Shown: in pieces, positions 1 to 9,603 of the stretch | Layout: every line of letters begins with the position of its first letter | Numbering within the stretch: position 1 is the first letter of the stretch | Assembly (NCBI GenBank): GCA_030248065.1 | Contig: JASAMV010003880.1 | Coordinates: 1-64,000 of the forward strand | Origin: Rhynchonema sp. JSB1_4 | Taxonomy: Eukaryota; Nematoda; Chromadorea; Monhysterida; Xyalidae | Direction of reading: 5' to 3' | DNA: 64,000 nt | The notes under the pieces: model-generated | Database searches by the model: none | What the model was told of the DNA's origin: nothing | The model's input: the letters and a program-made list of their open reading frames with translations, nothing else | Made by a program: the position numbers and the translations under genes

Positions 1-480
1 GTCCAAATGTCCATAATATGGCTTATGCTCCGGGAAGAAAGACCAACAATGCGCCGCACCTGAGATTTTCTTTCTCAATGGTTTTTTTTGACCACCAGCG
101 ACAAATTCATAAAATACGCGGAGAGAATTCACACAAACGGAATCAGAGATCGGAAACGGGCCGGTTAAAGTCGGCCGGGCCGGCCCGGTCGGCGAAAAGT
201 CCGGCCCGGCCCGGCCCGGCCCGGTGGAGGGCTGCAGGTCGGCCCGCGCCAGCCCGTTTTGGCTTGAGGTCGGCCCGGCCCGGCCCCACCCAGTAAGCCA
301 ATTTTCAAGGGCTGAAAACTAAAAAAGTCCAAAAAGCTGAAAAAAATTCGAAAATTTTCTGCAGAATACTTGTTTTCACTGGTTGGTACAGCTGGGGGGA
401 AGGGTAGGCAGGTAGATTGACGCGCCATCCTGATGCAGTACGTAAGTCGCGGCCAAAAGGTACAGTAGTGTAGTAGGTAT

Positions 481-1294
481 CAGTGTAGTTCCTGGGGGGG
501 AGGGGAGATCCCTGGTTACGTCTGTTCCCCCTCCATGGTACGCCTGCCCCACTGTTCCCCTCCCGGGCACGCCTGCTCCCCCAATTTTTACCTAAAATAG
601 GCAAGTTTTGGCCAAAAATAGGCATTTTTTGGCCTAAAATGAGTAAATTTTAGGTCAATGTCGTCAAAAATCGCCAAAATACCCTTTTTATTGACAATTT
701 TTTTCCTAAAAGGGGCAAAAATGTAGCCAAATTTTCGACCTCAAAAAATGACTTTTCTCCAAATTTGGGTCCTCCCCCCCCGTCCGGGTCCCCTCCCCCC
801 CCCCCTTCCCCCCCCCCCCCAGGTGGGTACGTCTCTTCCCCCTCCGAAAAGGGAGATGCCGCCTGTTCCCCCTCCGGACCAGGCAGTGTAGTTCCTGGTC
901 CGGAGGGGGAGATAGCGGACCCTCCGTTTTTTTCGGAGGGGGACATAGTGTACCCCCGAGGGGGGGGAAGACCCAAATGGGGGAAAAAGTCACTTTTTGA
1001 GGTAGAAAATTTGACCTATTTTTGCCCCTTTTTTGGAAAAAATTCTTCATAAAAAAAAAGGGTGTTTTGGCGACTTTTGAGAACATTGACCTGAAAATCA
1101 CACATTTTAGGCCTAAAAATGCCCATTTTAGGCCTAAAAATGGCCATTTTAGGCAAAAATTGGGGGAGATAGTGTACCCGGAGGGGGAGATAGGGGGATA
1201 GGTGTACCACCCGAGGGGGAGATAGTGTACCTGAGGGGGGGGGACCCCCCCTCCCCCCCCCCCAGGAACTACACTGGGACCAGGAACTACACTG
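481..1294. mobile_element. hAT-like foldback element, left arm copy
   Basis: Termini CAGTGTAGTTCCTGG and CCAGGAACTACACTG are inverted repeats, flanked on both sides by the 8-bp direct repeat GTAGGTAT (473-480 and 1295-1302). An 8-bp TSD with a CAG-starting terminus is typical of hAT elements. There is no transposase frame, so it is non-autonomous. Its interior is interrupted by a second element of the same family at 884-1276. Confidence 0.8.
884..1276. mobile_element. hAT-like element nested in 481-1294
   Basis: Same termini as its host (CAGTGTAGTTCCTGG at the left, its complement at the right), with 8-bp TSD GGACCAGG at 876-883 and 1277-1284. Internal barcode is a repeated GTACACTATCTCCCCCTC-type motif, unlike the CGTCTGTTCCCCCTC motif of the host element. 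Confidence 0.8.
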
Positions 1295-1940
1295 GTAGGT
1301 ATGGTATAATTTTTGGCTCAAAATGGTTTAAAATCGGTATTTTTCACTCCATATAGGCGAAAAATCGCGCGTGACGCGCGAAATTAGCGCTTAAGAGTAC
1401 ATTCTCATCAATATGTAGACATAAAATTTTGTTCCCGGAGGACTCCCCCCGCCCAGTGTTGGAGGTACTCTGGAGGGGGGATACCTACTGTACCGCGCTC
1501 GGAGAGGGGGGATACCTACTGTACCAGAGCCGATGGCCTGGGGGGGGTTATGTACCTAGGGGGGGGGGTTGGGGGGGGGGTTAGGTTTTGGGGTGAAAAT
1601 TTTTAATGTGTTTATTATGTATGGAATCGTGTGAAAACGTACTATTTGCGCGCGTAGCGCGCGAATTTTGGGTAATTTGAGGCAAAAACCACTGATTTTA
1701 CACTAATTTTGGCCATTTTGGTCAAAAATTGGCACTTTTGAGGCAAAATCGGGTGGGATACCTACTGTACCGGGGTGAAAATCGGGGGGGATACCTGCTG
1801 TACCATGCCAAACATCGGGGGGATACCTACTGTGCCAGGCGAGGGGGGATACCTACTGTACTGGGGGGGGCTACCCCCCCACCTCCACCCCTGCCCCGGG
1901 GGGACCCCCCACCCCCCCCCCCAGCTACGCCAGTGCCAGC

Positions 1941-2047
1941 GGTCGCAATCGGGCCGGCCCGACCTTTTGGGCTTTTGGCTCGGGCCGGGCCGGAGATTTG
2001 GGGGCTCGGGCCGGGCCGGGCCGGCCAAACCCGGCCCGATTGCGACC
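1941..2047. repeat. GGCCGGG-rich foldback element
   Basis: Begins GGTCGCAATCGGGCC and ends with its complement GGCCCGATTGCGACC; the interior is repeated GGGCCGG. Lies in the spacer of the giant palindrome. Related copies are at 43104-43343 and, truncated, near 12237-12300 and 2365-2455. Confidence 0.7.
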
Positions 2048-2665
2048 TCTGACCATTGCCGCTGCTGATAGAGGCCCCCCCCGCAATAGAGCCCCCCAGA
2101 GCCCTCCAAAATGCGGTCAGTGAATTAATAGAGCCCCCCTTCTATTTCGGTTTTTACGGTAAACGGAATCCAACTCTCTGGTGGGTTTCACTTTCGTCGA
2201 ACTTTTGGCAGGCTTCGATTCAGGCTTTTAGGCTTGGGCCGGGCCCCAGCCAGGAAGACCTGTGCACATTTCTATGTCCACGCCTAATTTAAAGCCTGAA
2301 ACGAGACCTCAACACAATTAGGATAGGGCAATTTCGCGTCAGTTGGATTCCGTTCAGAGATCGGAAACGGGCTGGCCCGGGCCGCGATTTTGGAGTTGGT
2401 TGACCGGGCCGGGCCGGGCCGGGCCGGAGATTTGGGGGGACCGGTCCGGCCCGGTATGCCTAAATTTGAACGAAATTACCATTTTTTGAACCAAAATTTT
2501 CAAAATTTTTCCGCTTCGCGCAATAACATTTCCTAGTTCTTGATCTTTTCAGTCATCGTTTTGAAGAAAGAAGCAGTAGCTACCTACCCATACCCAGGCC
2601 TTTGCTTTGCAGCAATCAACCTACTCCTACTGTACCACCAAAAAAGCCTGCCTGCAATCAACCTA

Positions 2666-3086
2666 CCGTATTCCCTAAAATAGAGCCCCCCAAAAATAGA
2701 GCCCCCCCAAAAATACAGCCCCCCTAAAAGGGGTCAGTGAAAAAATAGAGCCCCCCCAAAAATACAGCCCCCCCAACTTGGAATTCCGCACTTGGGGGTC
2801 GTAAAGTCAAGTTCTTGTATAAGACACCTTGTGCACAACGTTTGTGGTTGAGTATATGATTACGTAAAGCCTTTTATGGAAGAACTGCACCTAAAAACAC
2901 TCAATAATGACCAGTAACACCATGACAGAACTCCATTTTAGGCGTATTTTTTGGAACATTTTTTGAGATTTTGGGTAGCGAAAAAATACAGCCCCCCCCA
3001 AAAATAGAGCCCCCCCCAAAAATACAGCCCCCCTAAAAGGGGTCAGTGAAAAAATACAGCCCCCCCTTGTATTTTAGGTTTTACGG
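2666..3086. mobile_element. TA-flanked element with AGAGCCCCCC barcode
   Basis: Termini CCGTATTCCCTA and TAGGTTTTACGG are flanked by TA on both sides (2664-2665, 3087-3088), as for Tc1/mariner-type MITEs. The interior repeats AATAGAGCCCCCC / AATACAGCCCCCC separated by AAAAGGGGTCAGTGA. Positions 2924-2931 (GACAGAAC) are the uninterrupted version of the site that holds a hAT-like element in the sister copy at 11060-11523. Confidence 0.75.
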
Positions 3087-3102
3087 TACCTACTGTAGTA
3101 CC

Positions 3103-3559
3103 CAGTGTTGGAGGTGGGGGGGGGGTTTGGGGGGGGTAGCCCCCCCCCCCCCAGTACAGTAGGTATCCCCCCCTCGCCTGGTACAGTAGGTATCCCCCCG
3201 ATGTTTGGCATGGTACAGTAGGTATCCCCCCCGATTTTCACCCCGGTACAGTAGGTATCCCCCCCGATTTTGCCCCAAAAGTGCCAATTTTTGACCAAAA
3301 TGGCCGAAATTAGTGCAAAATCAGTGTTTTTTACCTCAAATTACCCGAAATTCGCGCGCTACGCGCGCAAATACTACGTTTTCACACGATTCCACACATA
3401 ATAAACACATAAAAAATTTTCACCCCAAAACCTAACCCCCCCCAACCCCCCCCTAGGTACATAACCCCCCCCAGGCCATCGGCTCTGGTACAGTAGGTAT
3501 CCCCCCTCTCCGAGCGCGGTACAGTAGGTATCCCCCCCTCCAGAGTACCTCCAACACTG
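3103..3559. mobile_element. hAT-like element, GGTACAGTAGGTATCC barcode
   Basis: Termini CAGTGTTGGAGGT and ACCTCCAACACTG with an exact 8-bp TSD GTAGTACC (3095-3102 and 3560-3567). The body carries repeated GGTACAGTAGGTATCCCCCC motifs and a core ending in an AT-rich stretch with GCGCGTAGCGCGC-like palindromes. A mirrored but rearranged copy starts near 1454 in the left arm. Confidence 0.8.
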
Positions 3560-3736
3560 GTAGTACCGACCGGCCGAGCTGGGGGGAGTCCTCCGGGAAC
3601 AAAATTTTATGTCTACATATTGATGAGAATGTACTCTTAAGCGCTAATTTCGCGCGTCACGCGCGATTTTTCGCCTATATGGAGTGAAAAATACCGATTT
3701 TAAACCATTTTGAGCCAAAAATTATACCATACCTAC

Positions 3737-4538
3737 CAGTGTAGTTCCTGGTCCCAGTGTAGTTCCTGGGGGGGGGGGGTCCCCCCCCTCGGGTACGCTA
3801 TCTCCCCCTCGGGTGGTACACTATCCCCCTATCTCCCCCTCCGGGTACACTATCTCCCCCAATTTTTGCCTAAAATGGCCATTTTTAGGCCTAAAATGGG
3901 CATTTTTAGGCCTAAAATGTGTGATTTTCAGGTCAATGTTCTCAAAAGTCGCCAAAACACCCTTTTTATGAAGAATTTTTTCCAAAAAGGGGCAAAAATA
4001 GGTCAAATTTTCTACCTCAAAAAGTGACTTTTTCCCGAATTTGGGTCTTCCCCCCCCCCTCGGGGGTACACTATCTCCCCCTCCGAAAAAAACGGAGGGT
4101 CCGCTATCTCCCCCTCCGGACCAGGAACTACACTGCCTGGTCCGGAGGGGGAACAGGCGGTACCCCCCTTTTTTTCGGAGGGGGAACAGACGTACCCACC
4201 TGGGGGGGGGAAGGGGGGGGGGAGGGACCCGGAAGGGGGGGGGAGGACCCAAATTTGGAGAAAAGTCATTTTTTGAGGTCGAAAATTTGGCTCATTTTTG
4301 CCCCTTTTAGGAAAAAAATCTCAATAAAAAGGGTATTTTGGCGATTTTTGACGACATTGACCTAAAAATTACTCATTTTATGCCTAAAATAACTATTTTA
4401 GGCCAAAATTTGCCTATTTTAGGTAAAAATTGGGGGAGCAGACGTGCCCGGAGGGGGAACAGTAGGGCAGGCGTACCATGGAGGGGGAACAGACGTACCC
4501 GAGGGGGGACCCCCCCTCCCCCCCCAGGAACTACACTG
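3737..4538. mobile_element. hAT-like element, right-arm mirror of 481-1294
   Basis: 8-bp TSD ATACCTAC at 3729-3736 and 4539-4546 is the reverse complement of the TSD of the left-arm copy. It contains a nested element at 3755-4135 with TSD CCTGGTCC (3747-3754, 4136-4143), again the reverse complement of the left-arm nested TSD. This shows that the arms share insertions. Confidence 0.8.
3755..4135. mobile_element. Nested hAT-like element, mirror of 884-1276
   Basis: Bounded by CAGTGTAGTTCCTGG at the left and its complement at the right, with TSD CCTGGTCC on both sides. Counterpart of 884-1276 on the opposite arm of the giant palindrome. Confidence 0.75.
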
Positions 4539-5065
4539 ATACCTACTACACTACTGTACCAACCGGGGCGGCGACTTACGTACTGCATCAGGATGGCGCG
4601 TCAATCTACCTGCCTACCCTTCCCCCCAGCTGTACCAACCAGTGAAAACAAGTATTCTGCAGAAAATTTTCGAATTTTTTTCAGCTTTTTGGACTTTTTT
4701 AGTTTTCAGCCCTTGAAAATTGGCTGACCGGGCCGGGCCGGGCCGGGCCGACCTCAAGCCAAAACGGGCCGGGCCGGGCCGACCTGCAGCCCTCCACCGG
4801 GCCGGGCCGGGCCGGGCCGGACTTTTCGCCGACCGGGCCGGGCCGGGCCGACTTTAACCGGCCCGTTTCCGATCTCTGATTCCGTTTGTGTGAATTCTCT
4901 CCGCGTATTTTATGAATTTGTCGCTGGTGGTCAAAAAAAACCATTGAGAAAGAAAATCTCAGGTGCGGCGCATTGTTGGTCTTTCTTCCCGGAGCATCAG
5001 CCATATTATGGACATTTGGACACCTTGGTCGGGTGCGGGTGCCCATACTCAGTCTGAGGTGCCCA

Positions 5066-5295
5066 CAGTGCTGTGGCTGGATGGGGGGTCACCCAAAGGC
5101 ACAGTATCTCCCCCTCTCTTGTACGGTAGTAGCTCCCCCAATTTTCCAAAATTTTACCCAACAAGTACACTTTTTTTTCAAAATGGCTAAAATCGGCCAA
5201 AATTGGCCAAAACTGCAAACATTTGTGCGTTTTGCGCAATTTATGCGCATTTTAACCTATAAAAATCGAATTCCCGCGAGACTAATACAGCACTG
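5066..5295. mobile_element. hAT-like MITE, CAGTGCTGTGG family, copy 1
   Basis: Starts CAGTGCTGTGGCTG and ends ACAGCACTG; the flanks share GGTGCCC (left 5058-5064, right 5295-5301, overlapping the terminal G by one base). Interior carries the GTACAGTATCTCCCCC motif and an AT-rich core. Same family as 14514-14946, 15152-15322 and a truncated copy ending at 53327. Confidence 0.7.
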
Positions 5296-5340
5296 GTGCC
5301 CTTGGGCATTTGAGCGGGCTTTTTGTACTCGGGGGGCACT

Positions 5341-6096
5341 CAGGGTTGGATCAAAAAAAATTTTTATTATCGAACTTTTTTTAACTTTTTTGAATTTTTA
5401 AAAAAAATTTTTTTAAGATTTACTTTTTTTATTCCGGACCACAAAAATTTCGGTTCTCAATGTGAAAAATTGTCGAATTTTTTTGTAAGTATTTTGATTG
5501 TACTTGAGAATATAGGAATAGTTGACACCGACCAGTTGTGTTCACAAACGGGCAGTAGCGAGGTTTGTATTTTTACGATGAGCCAGATAACGTGACAATT
5601 CGCGTTGGGGATCGTCTGTCCACCATATGTACCAACATGTAGGTTGCGGTATAAACAGCGAAGGGAAAGTGAACTCACGGGAAAGGTAAATGATTGGCAC
5701 ATTTTTTAAGCAAAGTTACATGAAAACAGCTGCATATAACCCGCGTGTTGGAACGATAATTTTAGACTTCAAGCAGATTTGACTTCCTGGAATAACTGAA
5801 TGCGCACATAATGACGGCTGCTTAGGTTGTTTAGTAGAGCCACGGACTGTCTAACGTTGTAATGACATTGTACCGATGCGAAATACAAGCGCCGAAGGCG
5901 ATTTTTTGAGAAAAACAAGCAGAAACATGCATAAAACATGCATTTCATTACAAAAAGGGGAAAATAATAAAAAAAGTTGTGAAATAAAAAAAAGTGAACT
6001 TACTTTTCTAATTTTTAAAAACCGAAAAAGTGGCAAACTTTTTTTTAAAAAAAAATTTTTACAACAAAATTTTTTACTTTTTTTAACCCAACCCTG
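5341..6096. mobile_element. hAT-like element, CAGGGTTGGAT family, copy 1
   Basis: Left terminus CAGGGTTGGATCAAAA and right terminus TTAACCCAACCCTG. Flanks GGGGCACT (5333-5340) and GGGGCACA (6097-6104) agree in 7 of 8 bases. The interior is A/T-tract rich with no transposase frame. The right part is the reverse complement of the left part of the sister copy at 31094-31866. A short related fragment lies at about 8970-9055. Confidence 0.7.
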
Positions 6097-6302
6097 GGGG
6101 CACAATTGGTTTGGCACCGGGAAAAAGAACTTTCTCAAGGAAATAAATCAGCAAAAAAAGTTGAAAAATTTTCGCGCTGTTGTGGACTGGAAGTCTGCTA
6201 GCCAGCGCAACGTGTAGCGTGTGGCGTGCAAAGCAGTGTGTGTCTGCACGGTTGCATGGGTATAAGTGCAACTTTGAGCCGCAGCCAGACCGCGTTACCG
6301 TA

Positions 6303-6480
6303 GGGCGGACTTAGGTTGAATCCGGAAACCGGAATCCGGAAATATTTCCGGAAAACGCAGTATTTTTGCATGTAAATTTCTGCGTTTTCCGGAAATATTT
6401 CCGGAGTCCGGAAATGTTTTGTATTTTTGTATGCAAATTATTTCCGGTTTCCGGATTCCGGATTTAACCTTAGTTCGCCC
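6303..6480. mobile_element. PIF/Harbinger-like MITE in tRNA-like gene
   Basis: Termini GGGCGGACTTAGGTT and AACCTTAGTTCGCCC, flanked by GTA on each side (6300-6302, 6481-6483), a 3-bp TSD. The body is inverted TCCGGAAATATTTCCGGA units. The same family bounds 60669-61895. The insertion separates the tRNA-like acceptor stem from the D-arm. Confidence 0.7.
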
Positions 6481-6495
6481 GTAGCTCAGTTGGTA

Positions 6496-6804
6496 TAGTC
6501 TGTTGATTATATTTCGACATAGTGTATAAGCCCCATTCAGCGATGTTTGGAGCGGGCTGGGTCGACGCCATTCTAAATGAATGTTTCAAGCATTGCTAAC
6601 TCAGGCAAAAGACCGATTGAACATTGCTTTCCGCGTGGCGCAAAAACACGTGGCCTGTCATCGCACAACACCAACAATGTTCAATGGCTCTGCGAATGAG
6701 TTGGCAATGCCTGAAACATTCATTTAGAATGGCGTCGACCCAGCCCGCTCCAAACATCGCTGAATGGGGCTTATACACTATGTCGAAATATAATCAACAG
6801 ACTA
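6496..6804. mobile_element. Palindromic TA-flanked MITE, first of tandem pair
   Basis: Near-perfect palindrome with termini TAGTCTGTTGATTATAT and its complement, flanked by TA (6494-6495 and 6805-6806). Inserted in the D-loop of the tRNA-like sequence. Arms of roughly 135 bp suggest a Tc1/mariner-derived foldback MITE. Confidence 0.8.
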
Positions 6805-6806
6805 TA

Positions 6807-7093
6807 TAGTCTGTTGATTAAATATCGACATAGTGTTGCAGCCCCATGAAGGCAAATTTGGAGCGGGTTAGGTAAACACAAATGTTTCACCCTTGTCAAC
6901 TCAGGCTGTTGGAGTTAAACATCAGTCGTTTTGGCTGGATGGCAGACCACGTGGTTTTATGTCATACAGAACCACTAGTGTTGAATGCCAGCAGCCTGTG
7001 CTGGCAAGGGTGAAACATTTGTGTTTACCTAACCCGCTCCAAATTTGCCTGCATGGGGTTACAACACTATGTCGATATTTAATCAACAGACTA
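6807..7093. mobile_element. Palindromic TA-flanked MITE, second of tandem pair
   Basis: Same 20-bp terminal segment as the preceding element but a different interior. Separated from it by a single TA (6805-6806) and followed by TA at 7094-7095, so it entered at the TSD of its neighbour or vice versa. Confidence 0.8.
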
Positions 7094-7157
7094 TAGAGCA
7101 ACTGGCTGTCCAGGCCTGGTGGCTGGGAGGTCGGAGGTTCGAGTCCTTCCGGGAGCA

Positions 7158-7800
7158 TACGTTTGGTGTGGCGGTTCAGAGTTCACACTGTGCGCGTTTG
7201 CTATTGTTCTCTCTTTCACTAATGTTGCCTATTGCTCGTCTGATTGTAACTGTAGACTTGTTGCGCCGTTACGTCTGTATGTCATTTTGAAACTAAAGTG
7301 TAACAATAGGATCACATCAACAGGCACCAGGTTGGGTGGGGCACACAACACAGCGACCATGAACAACCCTCCCATTTTGGGCAGTGCCCCTGAAAGGGGG
7401 TCGCATGTATCGGAAACAAGTGGAAAAAAGGACATTCCAAATTGCAGAATTTTCAGTCCAATCCACTTCAAAAACCAAAAATTGCGCTTCGCGCTTCACA
7501 CCATTTCCAATTAATTTCGGCGGTTGCGAAGTTCAAACGTTCAGCGGCGCGTCCATATGCTTATATTTTGCATAGTTTATATCTGGTTTAAATTCATAAA
7601 TTCTAGAACCACATGAAAAATAATTCTTCCTATGCTTCCTCCGACCCAGTGATCCCACATCCACCACCCGGGTGGGCCAAAAGGGGACAGACAAGCCAGT
7701 GCCTGTGCAGTATTGACGATTCAGTTGCTTTCAAACTGTTACAGTGGGATTCTATATATTTATTGGCCAGAAACAAAAACAACGAAAATCACCAGTCATC
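7158..7800. other. Intergenic stretch
   Basis: No supported gene. It follows the tRNA-like sequence and may include its tail and the promoter of the gene starting at 7801. I see no further clear inverted repeat or TSD here. Confidence 0.4.
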
Positions 7801-8834
7801 ATGTTGATCCACCCAACAATCGTGCCATTTGTCTGTGTGCTGCTGGTGCACCTGACGGTATCGGACGTCACCATTACGGCCAATATTGCACATGCGGCCA
7901 TGATCCATCAAACCAACAAACAAACGTACCCCGTATTCCTACAAGTCAGCTACATCTGCACGAAACTAGAAATAGGACAAGAGGGTTGAAATTTTGGATT
8001 AAAATTTGATGAGAAGAATGAAACATCAAGGTTGATTTTCAGAGTGTACGTCAGTAAAGGACAAAGTTACACAGGAGCGAATTGGAGGCAGTCAAATTAT
8101 CGATTTTACGCTTGATGACCGCGACGCAAATATACAGGAGGAACAGCAAAGCTGGGCTCTCCTGATTGTATTCACAGCGAAAAACAGCGAAGGCAAAGCG
8201 ATGAAGGGCCAACGTATGTTGAGTAAAGTTACGGTCACAGGCAACGTCAACAAGACGCATTGATCGGCTTCGGCTTGGCTAATTCATTGGCTCAGAAGAA
8301 CCCTTTCCATTAAAAACAATTAGGCGCCACGTCAAGGAAAAGAAGCACAATGCAAATAAAACAATAATAGCGTGCGCATTTTGTGCCTTGGTCAATAAAT
8401 GTGTGCATTTATTTTCTTCAGCCATGCACGTGAAGTTCAAGAAAATCTACGGTCTTAACCGAGAACAGTGGTCAGCGGACGTGGCCGGTGAGCACACGAG
8501 CGAAGGCTACACTCTCGAATACGACATGAAATTCTGCGTCAACAAATCAGAAATTTCGTTTTCTCCAACCCCACCGAACGTCGACAATAATAACAACAAC
8601 GACAACACCACTGTCATTAGTGAAACATCACAAGAGACGCTTATTTCCACGCATGAGCGTGTGTGCAGAGAAACGTTTGGTCTCAGTCCGCCCAAATATA
8701 AACGCGTCGAGTTTGTTGGTTGGCCCCCGCCACCAAAAGCCAAACTTGCGCGTCATAATCAGAAGGCCAATTGGAATTGTGTGATTTCGAGTCTCACCCT
8801 GCTTGTCATTTATATTGAATACCTTGTGATCTGA
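7801..8834 (+). CDS. Secreted or membrane-anchored protein, unknown
   Basis: Proposed exons 7801-7944, 8045-8213 and 8422-8834 (stop TGA) give 241 residues with matching phases at both joins; the donor of exon 2 is GTATGT and the acceptor of exon 3 is ATTTTCTTCAG, while the first donor (GTCAGC) is weak. Residues 1-22 form a hydrophobic signal-peptide-like segment after a start at MLIHP. The middle is hydrophilic with FTAKNSEGKAM and FKKIYGLNREQWSAD, followed by an Asn-rich low-complexity stretch (NNNNND). A proline-rich WPPPPKAK lies near the end, and the last 20 residues (SSLTLLVIYIEYLVI) are hydrophobic, which suggests a C-terminal anchor or GPI signal. I do not recognise the family. It lies 769 bp upstream of the ZnT6 homologue on the same strand. 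Confidence 0.55.
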
Positions 8835-9603
8835 GTGATGAATTATCTGAGACTGGCCTTAGGAGATCATAACACCATGCGTGACAAATTATGAAACTGG
8901 GAATGGGTATGTTTGCGGTTCGGTACAGTTATACCGTTGCACAGTTTTTTGTTCCTCGTTCAACCTACAGACATGGTTGGAATAAAAAAAATTTATTATC
9001 GAACTTTCAAAAAAGCTTTTAAAATTTTTTAGAAATCGCTTTTTTTATTCCAGACCCAAAAGTATTACTTTCTTGAAGAATGAAATAGCTGGAAACATAT
9101 TAGTCAGTTATACTTTTGGTATGTTTTTAGGGAGACAAAAGAGAACTTTTCTACTGACTTGCATGTCTGTGTGGACAAGTTGCGATCTGACGCCTTTGCT
9201 CATGCATTAGTTAAGAAACTGATTGAGTGCCTGAACTGAACTGAATGAATACCCTTTCCTGAAACATGTGACTTTTTCTGACAACTGATTATGTCCCGGA
9301 CAAAGTTGTTGCATGATAAAACTAACGATATTGATGTTCACACGCGAGCAATGACATGGGGCCCGGTAAAGTAGACCTAATGGTTTACACTCAAAGGGCC
9401 CGGTAACTGAACGCTTGTGATGGAAACCAAGAAAATTTTTTGCCCAACTCTGGAAGTGCATCATCACACTCAAAATTCCGTCGCCCTGTCGAACCGGGAA
9501 AATGCCTGAGAAAATAAAGAAAATTTCCCAAAACGCGCGTGAAAAAAATTAAAAAAACAGGAGCACTTGTTGTTAAAAAATATTCTTGTCCAAAAGTACC
9601 CAC
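8835..9603. other. Intergenic spacer with hAT-like fragment
   Basis: Separates the unknown secreted protein from the ZnT6 homologue. About 8970-9055 is a short copy of the CAGGGTTGGAT family (GGTTGGAATAAAA ... TTTTTTATTCCAGACC). The rest shows no gene. It probably holds the ZnT6 promoter, but no motif is clear. Confidence 0.5.

Larger units (their letters stand above)
1..5020. repeat. Giant imperfect palindrome of nested transposons
   Basis: The first 20 bases of the window are the reverse complement of the bases ending at 5020, and matching continues inward: arms are roughly 1-1885 and 3130-5020, with a spacer of about 1.2 kb. The left end coincides with the window edge, so the palindrome may extend further. 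The arms carry GGCCGGG-rich blocks, long G or C runs, and repeated short motifs such as GGTACAGTAGGTATCCCCCC and GTACACTATCTCCCCCTC. Both arms contain the same nested insertions at mirrored positions, but the arms have diverged by indels and substitutions. Long open frames here are low-complexity products of the repeats and are not called as genes. Confidence 0.9.
6294..7157 (+). pseudogene. tRNA-like gene interrupted by three MITEs
   Basis: With the three insertions and their TSDs set aside, 6294-6302, 6484-6495 and 7096-7157 form an 83-nt tRNA-like sequence. It has an acceptor strand (6 of 7 pairs), a D-arm of form GCTCAGTTGGTAGAGC with canonical A-box, and a T-arm GGAGG-TTCGAGT-CCTTC with canonical B-box. 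The middle region does not give an unambiguous anticodon stem, so this may be a SINE head rather than a true tRNA gene. As it stands it cannot fold as a tRNA. Strong for tRNA origin; identity unknown. Confidence 0.6.

Noticed and set aside
18..2292. Many 60-140-codon open frames within the giant palindrome
   Set aside because: They are low-complexity (Gly/Pro/Arg-rich) readings of G/C runs and minisatellite units, open on several frames and both strands, and mirrored in the opposite arm.
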